From: Silene latifolia
Lineage: Eukaryota > Streptophyta > Magnoliopsida > Caryophyllales > Caryophyllaceae
DNA: 64,000 nucleotides
Assembly: GCF_048544455.1 (NCBI RefSeq)
Contig: NC_133537.1
Span: 147,600,058-147,664,057, forward strand
Direction: 5' to 3'
Both the position numbers and the translations under genes were made by a program. The notes below the pieces were generated by a model, which was not told the origin of the DNA, searched no databases, and saw nothing but the letters and a program-made list of their open reading frames with translations. Shown piece by piece: positions 56,198-64,000 of this stretch. Positions within the stretch are counted from its first letter, which is position 1; each line of letters starts with the position of its first letter.

Positions 56198-58468
56198 TGG
56201 CTAGTAGTGTTGGGTATTTATAACTTACCTCCATATGTGTGCATGAAAAGAATGTATTTGATGTTGTCGTTGATAATTTCCGGCCCTAAACAACCTGGAA
56301 ATGATATAGATGTCTATTTGGAACCTCTTCTAGATGATTTGCGAATGTTGTGGGATAGTGGGATAGAAGTATTTGATGCATATAAGAACGAAACTTTCAA
56401 TTTGAGAGCGATGTTATTGTGTACAATATCTGACTATCCGACTTTTGGCGACCTTTCTGGGCACACAGTTCATGGGAAAGAGGTTTGTCCATTGTGTGGG
56501 GAGGATATCGAGTCTGAAGACTTGAAGTCTTCTCGTAAGTATGTGTATATGGGAAATAAGAGGTTCTTATATCATGACCATTGTTATCAGAAGATGCAGA
56601 AAGCATTCAATGGAAGACAAGAACTTCGTCAACCTCCTAGAATTTTAAGTGGGCATGAAGTTTATCAGAAAGGAAAGCATATTGAGATAGATTATGCGAA
56701 GAAGAGCGCTCTAAATTATCTACTCGTGGGTATAAGAAAAGATCCATGTTTTTTTGATAAACTTCCATATTGGCCTGACCTGGAGGTCAGGCATTGCCTC
56801 GATTTCATGCACATTGAGAAAAATGTTTGTGATAATATTATCAATACCCTTCTGAATGTTCCCTGTAAAACATAGGATAACGCCCCAACTAGGGAAGATA
56901 TGAAAATGTTGGGTATTAGGCTAGAGTTGGCGCCACAGAAGAGAGGTAATCGTACATTTTTACCGCCAGCAGCATATACCCTTTAACGGAATGAGAAAAA
57001 AGAGTTCTGTGCATGCTTGAATGGAATTAAAGTGCCACATGGTTTTTCGTCGAACATCAAAAGCCTAGTGTCGATGCAAGACCTAAAACTCACCGGGTTA
57101 AAGTCACATGATTGTCACACTTTGATGCAACAATTACTACCTGTGGCTATTCGTTCCATTTTACCTGAAAAGGTAAGATATGCTATAACTAGATTCTGTC
57201 TCTTCTTCCAGTCCATATGCGAGAAAGTCATCGATCCCGATGACACGAATTCATTGCAGAACCTCGTTGTAACCTCTCTTTGTCAGTTGGAAATGTATTT
57301 TCCACCTTCTTTCTTCACTATCATGATTCATCTGACCATTCACTTGGTTAGGGAGATTTTGTACCTTGCGCCCGTTTACTTGAGATAGTAGTATCCTTTC
57401 GAAAGATTTATGAAAGTCTACAAGGAATATACATCTAAACGGTATCGTCCGGAAGGTTGTATTGCTGAACGCGCTATTTTAGATGAAGCTCTTTCATATC
57501 GTTACGCTCATCTCTCCCTTGAGGATTTAATTGGCGTTCCTAAGAATCGTCATAGTGACTGGATGACCGGAAAAGGTATTAGGGGCCGGGTTGAGAAAAT
57601 TATGACACGTGAAATGTTGCATTTAGCACATACGTATGTGCTAAACAACGAAGATGAGGTGTAACCTTATATTCAACAACACAAAGATGAGCTCAAATAC
57701 GATCACCCAAACAAGACCGAGAAGTGGATTGCAAATGAGCATACGAAGACGTTTGTAGAGTGGTTTAGGAATATTATCTCTGAGTGTACGAATCAAACTG
57801 GTGATGACATCTCTCCTAGGTTACTACGTCTTGGTTTAGGTCCGAATGTCAAGGTGGCCTTTTACAGCAGTTTTGCCATTAATGGATATACTTTTTACAC
57901 CCGCGAGCAAGATGAGTTGAGCACAATGCAAAATAGTGGTGTGAGTTCTGAATTTGAGGCAATGCACTTTGCTACTTCAAAAGATAAAAAGTCTATTTGG
58001 GGAAAATACCTTTATTATGGTGTTATTCAAGAAATATTGGTACCAGATTACATTGATTTCACAATGCCTTTGTTTCGATGTAAATGGGTTGATAACAACA
58101 TCCATTGTGTCCGAAAGGATAAGATGGGATTTACGTTGGTCAATCTGGGTAAGATTGGCAATAATAAGGATGATCCTTTCATAATGGCATCCCAATCTAA
58201 ACAAGTGTTCTATGTCACCGATCATATGGATAAGAAGTGGTCTGTTGTATTGTCTATAAGGAGTAAAAGGAGTAGTCCATCTGATAATGGTGATGATGAT
58301 CAGGATGTCGTTTTTGAGGGAATGGACCACTCTACCACTGTATCTTATTTCGACGATGTTGACACTGATCATGAGGACACTGAAAGCATCTATATGCGTG
58401 ATGACCAGGGTGAAGGTATTTGGGTTAACGAAGAAACTATGACATCCAAGAAACGTCCCCGATCCTGA
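56198..58468 (+). pseudogene. tnp2-type CACTA transposase, C-terminal part
   Basis: The frame resumes with WLVVLGIYNLPPYVCMKRMY, followed by GPKQPGNDIDVYLEPLLDDL and TISDYPTFGDLSG. Next come CPLCGEDIES, then RHCLDFMHIEKNVCDNI, the conserved DxMHIEKNV block of Transposase_21. DUF4218-like sequence (GLKSHDCHTLMQQLLPVAIR, YFPPSFFTIMIHL) and DUF4216-like sequence (LYYGVIQEILVPDYIDFTMP) complete the usual tnp2 order. In-frame stops lie at 56873-56875, about 56984, 57386-57391 and 57662-57664. An acidic C-terminus ends at 58466-58468. The protein would have bound element ends and catalysed excision; it is now dead. Confidence 0.9.
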
Positions 58469-58509
58469 AATGGTCTATAATGTAAGTTATTAGCTTTTAT
58501 TTTTATTTT

Positions 58510-58514
<5 letters not shown>

Positions 58515-58597
<83 letters not shown>
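58515..58597. repeat. (TA)n microsatellite
   Basis: TA tract of about 80 bp just downstream of the tnp2 stop codon. Confidence 0.95.
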
Positions 58598-58599
<2 letters not shown>

Positions 58600-58975
58600 T
58601 CCTTTTAGTTTTTTTTCTAAAAATAACTATCTCCACTGAACAGATTAGTAGAAGGAACTGCATATTTAATACAAACATAAAGCACTGATACTCTCGATGC
58701 TACTTATACAGCAGTACTGGAAATCTTACAAGACCACACGGTTACACTACCTTTATTTAAGTTGCCTTTTCATACCAGCCCATGACACTGCTTATGATAA
58801 GCGGATACAGACACACACAGTTTGACACTCAACAAATAACACACGACGTTGCTTGGAAGTTTCAGCCATAGACAGGGACACATTTTGTAGGGGTTTTAGG
58901 GGTACATTGCTTGGAAAACAATCACAACCTGGTTGTAGGCATCGACGCTTTCTGACCTAGCCGACTGCTACACAT

Positions 58976-59369
58976 CAAAGATGGTCGCATACGGCACTTG
59001 GACATAGTCCACGGTATTCTTTAGAAGCTCAAAGATCCTAAATGTGGCTACCTGCAGGTATGGTTCGAGTGTTGATCTATTCGGAGCATTCCAGTCGTTC
59101 CTGCCATGGCCTCTGAGTTAAAACATCATGTCAAGCTTAAATGCTGATTCTGCATGTGCAGGTGATGTTCCAAACTGAATGACTAGACTCCCTTTGAATC
59201 CCCATGTCCCCCATTGTGGCTTAACTTTGCCGACCGAGTATCCTAGCTCAATAAGCTTATTCCTCAAAGGATTAAAGCTTTTGGCAGCAAATTTTCCATT
59301 GTCTATATCTATGTGGCCTGGGGCATTCATCAAGACACAATGATATGGACGACCAACATTTTGAGTCAT
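58976..59369 (-). pseudogene. XS-domain gene (IDN2/FDM-like), truncated
   Basis: ATG at 59369 (MTQNVGRPYHCVLMNAPGHI) opens an 83-codon frame ending in TAA at 59118-59120. It reads NPLRNKLIELGYSVGKVKPQ, then WGTWGFKGSLVIQFG and ESAFKLDMMF. Past the stop the same frame continues GHGRNDW and then YLQVATFRIFELLKNTVDYV to TAG at about 58976. Order and spacing fit the XS domain (PF03468) of the FDM/IDN2 branch, which typically has the pattern LW..RGHTG.AIVEF and GYGKRDW, from memory. XS proteins bind RNA duplexes and act in RNA-directed DNA methylation. No zf-XS, coiled-coil or XH domain is seen. It lies inside a CACTA element, opposite to both transposase genes. Confidence 0.62.
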
Positions 59370-59436
59370 TTTCAGACCAGTAATTTGATGGTTTATTTGT
59401 GAGTTGTGGGGAGATAATGGGATGCCTCTTTTCTGA

Positions 59437-59444
59437 ATTTATAG
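59437..59444 (-). promoter_or_regulatory. TATA box of the XS gene
   Basis: On the minus strand, TTGCTATAAATTCAG lies 68-75 bp upstream of the ATG at 59369, leaving room for a 35-45 nt leader (CAACTCACAAATAAACCATC precedes the start region). The spacing is normal for a plant core promoter. Confidence 0.55.
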
Positions 59445-59519
59445 CAAGTTTGAGATGCGTTGGTGGAGTGTATGTATGTTGTCTTTAGCTTTTGGTAGCT
59501 TTAAAAAGCCAATAGAAGC

Positions 59520-59754
59520 AATGGTCAATGTTAAAGATTCCCAAATTTGCATGGCATGGTAAATCCTGTAGATATGCAGTATGCATGCATGCTGGTGTTG
59601 TTGTCTTATTTTCTTGATCTTATTATTAGATGTGGATGCGGTTGTTGAAATTGCTGACTAATGTTATAGTATATAGTACTTCTGCTTTTACAGTATGTAT
59701 TGTTACAGGTTTGGTCTGTAATGGAATTACAGTAATTTTTTTAAAAAAAAGTGT
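59520..59754. other. Between XS promoter and repeat block
   Basis: AT-rich with no gene. It may contain upstream promoter sequence of the XS gene. A run of A residues leads to AGTGTTAAACAATAACAACG at the start of the second repeat block. Confidence 0.4.
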
Positions 59755-60080
59755 TAAACAATAACAACGGTTATATTGACATTACCCGTTGTTAATACTT
59801 TCAACAACGGTTACATTGAAATTACCTGTTGCTATTACTATCAACAACGGTTATAGTGACACTACCCGTTGTTATTATTTTCAATAAAAGGTGTAGTACT
59901 TCTACCCGTTGTCATTGCTTTTTTAGACATATTTCATTTTGGCGCAAATTGGGTGAAAATATATTACAACGGGTATATTTTAACCGTTATAATAACGTTA
60001 TGACAACGGTTGACTTTTATTGACCCGTTGTTATTAACATATCACAACGGTTTTATTTTAAGGACCCGTTGTCAATAGTT
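59755..60080. repeat. Second CACTA subterminal-type repeat block
   Basis: ACAACGGTTATATTGACATT and ACCCGTTGTTATTA-type words alternate, about eight pairs. TTTGGCGC occurs at 59938-59945 in the same relative position as in the left block (44309-44316). After the block come CACAAACACACAC-rich sequence and a 5' UTR, as in the left copy. It is therefore a duplicate of the element's left-end promoter region, placed before the second gene. Confidence 0.8.
59938..59945 (+). promoter_or_regulatory. E2F-like site, upstream of second transposase gene
   Basis: TTTGGCGC within the second repeat block, about 590 bp before ATG 60532. It is paralogous in position and flanking sequence to the site at 44309. 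Confidence 0.4.
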
Positions 60081-60524
60081 TGTCTTAATAAAAAACTAAT
60101 TTACAAACACATACAGCATACCACACAAACACACACAACATCAGTTCAACCGTTGGTATCCTAAGTTTATTCTCTCTCCCCCGCTTTCTACATTCTCGTT
60201 GCCGGCTGTCGCCCATTTTTTGACGCCCAGATTTTGTTGCCTTCCTTTATCATCCTGCTTGTTCTCTTTATCATCATCATCATCATCAGGTATGTTCACT
60301 TTTGTGTTTCGTCATTAGGGTTTTAAGATCATCTTTTTGTTTTTCGTCGTCTTTGTTATCTTTATCGTCCCGCATCATCTACTTCATTCCTCTTATTAGG
60401 GTTTTAGGATTTTAGAAGCTCAAACTGTTATTTTAAATTTTCATTCCTCTTTAGGTTTTAGATAATACTTTGCATGACATTGTTAAGTTGTTCATTTCCT
60501 ATTTCATTCATATTTGGATTTTAG

Positions 60525-61582
60525 GATTATCATGGGTGAAAAATGGAAAAGAAGTCAAAAGAATAATAAGCCTAGGGATAATAAGCCTGGTGAGAGGGAT
60601 GCTACGAAGTGCCCTGCAGCCCTTGCAGCTATAGCGGCTAAAAAGCCGCTTAAAATAAAATGGAACGCGAAGGGTTTCCCTACTGGTCCAAATGCGGGGC
60701 ATTTATCCACTTGGATTGGATGTTGCACAAGACAGTTTGTGCCAATCCATTTAGATAAAATTAGGAATTTGAATCCAAAATTGGCGAAGTTATACTTGGA
60801 TCGTATAAAGGGAGCCTTTGATATTGCCGAATGCTATGATAAGTATTTAATACAGAAGGCATGGAGTGTCTTAAGGCAGTGGAAGTTTGAGGTTGCTAAG
60901 TATTGGTTGTATGTGGACAAGGCAACGGGGGAGATGCGTAAGAGCCCACCGGAAAAAAGTGTCCCACCATCAGTCAGGAACAATGGGATCTTTTCAAAGC
61001 GGTTCAAACTAGTGAGAAGTTTCAGGTTAAATATCCTCGCCTTTTAATGATTTACCTATCATTTTTTTAATTAATGAGTTCTCTGTAATTTTTTTACTAT
61101 CTCATCTACTTGCACTTTTATATAATTTAAAGGCCGTTAGCAAAAGAAATTGTGCTAACATTTCATGCAAGAAGGGTAAATGGTATGGTTCTCGAGGCGG
61201 TTACAGATTGATAAAAAACAACCTCGTAAGTAGCATGCATTATCCCCCTGTTTATTTGATTTTTTTAATCACACTTGGACTTGATACACATTTAAATATA
61301 ACTGTTACCATGTTAATGTGTAGGTGGCAAAGGGAGTGACCGACTTGGATCGGCATGTAACTTATAAAGAAGGGCAAACGCCTAAAGGATCCTGGCCGTC
61401 TGACAAATATGATCAGGAAGTGTTGGCCAACATAGTAAGCATTATTTTATTAAGACGAGTTCATTAATAACTTTATTATTTTAGTCACAAATATAATTTA
61501 AAGTTTATTTAATATATTATATGAGAAGGTATTGCAGGAGGTAGAAGAAGGGAAATTCACTCCCAATGGTCGTGATGACGTT
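60525..61582 (+). pseudogene. Transposase_24/TnpA-like gene, four exons seen
   Basis: A 5' UTR intron (donor CATCAG|GTATGT at 60290, acceptor TTTTAG at 60524) precedes ATG 60532 (MGEKWKRSQKNNKPRD). Exon 60525-61025 has KIKWNAKGFPTGPNAGHLST and ARQ-type basic stretches. A one-base shift near 60978 precedes QWDLFKAVQTSEKFQ, after which the donor is CAG|GTTAAA. Exon 61133-61225 reads AVSKRNCANISCKKGKWYGS. Exon 61324-61434 reads VAKGVTDLDRHVTYKEGQ. Exon 61529 onward reads VLQEVEEGKFTPNGRDDV and is cut at 61583. This is the order of plant Transposase_24 (PF03004, Ptta/En/Spm) proteins, the DNA-binding partner of tnp2 in CACTA elements. Confidence 0.78.
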
Positions 61583-64000
61583 TGTGGACATGGCCCACCT
61601 GCGTGCCCACCTCGATCCGTGGATGCACATCGGTCTTTTTGAAAGCCACGCTCGGCGGCGTTAAAAAATGCTTTCGACCAGATCGTTTTAGATCGGTCGG
61701 TTTCGTCTCGGTAAGGGTCTCGAAACGATTAGAGATGTTCGGAGTCGCCACCAAGCATTTGTGGGATGCCTGGAACCCGTTCGAAATCCACTTTATACCT
61801 TGGTCAAATCGAAGCACAAAGCAGCGTTTGACATAGGTACTAAAGATAAGGAAATCATCCCTCTTTAGCATCCTATCTCTAGAATGACTCTCGTACGCCC
61901 TGGATAAGGTCGTCCACTATCCAAAGTTTCTGAGTAAGAGGTGAAGGTACGTATTGGGAAGCCCTTTAATCAGACACCCGATCCCGCCCGCGTTAGCGGC
62001 CTCTACTGATCGATCTTGGTTGGTTGAATGCAAAAGTTGATAAAACGGTTTAAATGCATGAATGCGCATCCAATAATTTAAACCTAACATGTGAGAGCTT
62101 TCTAAGTCGGTTGATTTAATCCAAGTATCAAGTATAAGATGTCGAGTTGGATTAATGATTGATTTGCATGCAAGACGGAAATTAAACATCCATTTACCGT
62201 ATTAGGTTTAGGGTGCATAACAAGATCCATTTGTCGTAGTAAGGCATTTCGCAAATATGATTTTGAATAGTCATCTGATCCGTCCTATATCCGGGTTAAC
62301 CGGAGTCGGGATCGTCCTAGACTAACGCTGGAAGGGAACAGACCCTGTATCAGGTGGCTATATGAGGCGCGAGCCAGCCGGCGATACAAAGAGCCTCCAT
62401 CTGGTTTTGAAAATTAGAAATGGAAGACCTGTTTAGGCGCGGGTTAGCCCACAGTTTATGTACCGTGTTCTGACCTTTTAGAAAACTTTATAAAACGTAT
62501 TGAAAATGGGTGTTTGAACCCGGTTTGACTTGAAGGAGTCGTTTAGACCGCATTTGTTGATTTGAAGAACTAGACTCGAATAATCATCATTATTTGGATA
62601 ATATTCGGTGTCAGGTTCGATTCGACAAAATTGACATGAATAGTTTTGAAAGTAATTATGGACTAATTGTCTTAAGTCCATTTGAATGTTATTTGTCGAT
62701 ACTCATCATCGTACCCGGGTTAAAATCCGGCATGGTATGTGGAACCAAGGATGACTTTGTGTTGGGGACTAATATGTTTGTTTGAAAAATGTAAAGAAAT
62801 GAAATAAAAGGTTTTAAAATACCTTTTAAATGTCATTAACCAAATATTATCACCGAAAGACGGATTTAACCGTCATGGTATGAGGAACCAAGGGTGAAAA
62901 ATGTTTTATGGTTAAAACAAATAACATAAAATAAAGAGGGTTCGAAAGTATTTGGAATGGTAAAAACCGATTACAAATATGAAAATGAATTAAAGGGAAA
63001 TGACGAGAACAAACACGGTTGATTTCTGGTCTGAACACCCCATTTAGGCGCGGGTAAGTTGGCGACCTAAGGGGCTTCTGCCTCAGACCAAAAATCAGTT
63101 TTGGCTCGTTTATTCCATGTTTTGGTTCATGTTATGCACGTTTTAGCATGTTATTGTCATGAAACAAATGAAAACATAATAAAAGAGGATTTTTACACCC
63201 TCATACTTACATGTTTGGTTATGGCGAGTGACCGACGTAAGTGTAACAACTCTTTGATCGGAAAAAACTCGGTTTAAAACCGTTTTGGTAAGTAAAAAGA
63301 GTGTTTTGATGTTAGTGATGGTGTAGTGGTTGAAGTGGTCGTTCAAGTGATTTAATGCACGATGACGGTACCAAACAATGTGTAAGGCTCGTGTTTACGA
63401 TTGGTAGGTCGTAAATACGCGTCGGGTTGTGACTTAAGAAGTCGAGTCGGGAATTTTAAGGGAGAAAAGAGGGGGCGGACACTCGCGTAAGTCTCAAATG
63501 GGTGGCATTTGAGGGGTATTTATAGGGAAATGTTTGGTTGTGTGAGTTTTGAGCGACGTGGCCACTTGGGCTGCTCAAAGAGGCGCGAGCCACGTCGCGG
63601 TTCTTCGAGTTGTGTTGTCACTTTCACAACAAACGCAATCATGATTTGTTCTATCCTAGGTTTTATAGTCACATGTTTGGTACTTGACCAACATGAATCC
63701 GGGAAAACTTAAGGTAGAAGGTTTGAAATGTTTTGTTTTTGGTGGTTGACTAGGTTTGACTCGTTGTTGGAGCCGGGATTTGAATTTTTGAGTCGGTTTT
63801 TGGTCCGGTGTCGGTTTTGACTCTAGTTAGTGTCATTGCGACCCCGTCGTCGTGCATTAAACACTCTAGGTATTTTTGAAGTGTTTTGAAATGTTTTATT
63901 ATAGAAATCGTTTTAAGTTTTCCGACGTAAAGTTGTACACAAACTGTCGATCAAACGCCACGATTCCAAAACATGTTGTAGTCCGATAATCATCGGGTGT
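61583..64000 (-). mobile_element. LTR-type sequence, probably Ty3/gypsy, running off the window
   Basis: Sequence unrelated to the transposase gene begins TGTGGACATGGCCC at 61583, directly after the GRDDV codons. On the minus strand a TATA box CCCTATAAATACCCC lies at about 63517-63531. Words of the form AGGCGCGGGTT or AGGCGCGAGCC occur near 62364, 62432, 63045 and 63581. GGAGTCGCCACCAAGC (61751) is of the kind found next to primer binding sites or LTR ends of Tat/Ogre elements, from memory. No pol domain is visible. The minus orientation is inferred from the TATA box. Confidence 0.45.

Larger units (their letters stand above)
44069..61582 (+). mobile_element. CACTA transposon with two transposase genes and an XS gene
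   Basis: The left end is CACTACTACAAATACAGGC at 44069. Removing the copia insertion leaves about 7.2 kb: subterminal repeats, a tnp2-type gene, a minus-strand XS-domain gene, a second repeat block and a Transposase_24-type gene. The latter is cut at 61583 by LTR-type sequence, so the right terminus is outside the window or lost. Whether 44069-61582 is one element or two fused relatives is open, because the second repeat block (59755-60075) is itself homologous to a left end. Both transposase genes are decayed. Confidence 0.75.

Overview
This is a gene-poor, AT-rich, repeat-saturated stretch of a flowering-plant nuclear genome. Nearly every base that can be assigned belongs to a transposable element, and many elements sit inside one another. 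The mix is typical of angiosperms: Athila-type, chromovirus-type and Sirevirus-like LTR retrotransposons, several Ty1/copia elements that kept gag but lost integrase, a plant L1-type LINE, two CACTA DNA transposons, a short hAT-type element, Stowaway-like sequences and (TA)n-bounded inverted-repeat elements. A Caryophyllales source is only an impression. I see no rRNA gene, no functional tRNA gene, no CRISPR array and no clearly intact single-copy host gene.

Layout. 1-5.3 kb: a copia LTR (minus) has cut an Athila-type element whose 3' LTR ends near 5.3 kb. 5.3-13.2 kb: a second env-like Athila-type gene (8.1-9.6 kb), a solo copia LTR (6458-7732), an 804-bp hAT-like element (9996-10799, 8-bp target duplication) and a chromovirus LTR (11850-13120). 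13.2-37.5 kb: a series of elements bounded by (TA)n tracts that share a GGATC..GTGAG type end. One of them (16241-35948) appears to have absorbed, in layers, an Athila solo LTR (target duplication ACAGC), a LINE inside that LTR (about 15-bp target duplication), a CACTA inside the LINE (target duplication TTT) and a LINE fragment inside the CACTA, plus two copia elements (target duplications TAATA and GGTTC). 37.5-44.1 kb: Sirevirus-like, chromovirus and Athila remnants, the last with an env-like reading frame broken by one in-frame stop.

44.1-61.6 kb is the most informative part. It is a CACTA element starting with a CACTA terminus at 44069 and carrying a decayed tnp2-type transposase gene and a decayed second transposase gene (Transposase_24/TnpA-like) with clear exons. 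A 10.3-kb copia element (45878-56192, target duplication GTACT) splits the tnp2 gene. Between the two transposase genes, on the opposite strand, lies a short gene with its own TATA box that encodes an XS domain like those of the plant RNA-directed DNA methylation factors IDN2/FDM. Both transposase genes are preceded by related blocks of ACAACGGTT subterminal repeats holding an E2F-like TTTGGCGC site, and both have a 5' UTR intron. From 61583 to the window end another, probably Ty3/gypsy, LTR-type sequence interrupts the second transposase gene.

How it works together. No pathway is encoded. The functional logic is that of transposons: gag and protease fragments without integrase imply dependence on partner elements, the CACTA carries its transposase pair, and the XS-domain gene, if it was ever expressed, could have touched the host silencing pathway. 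That last point is inference.
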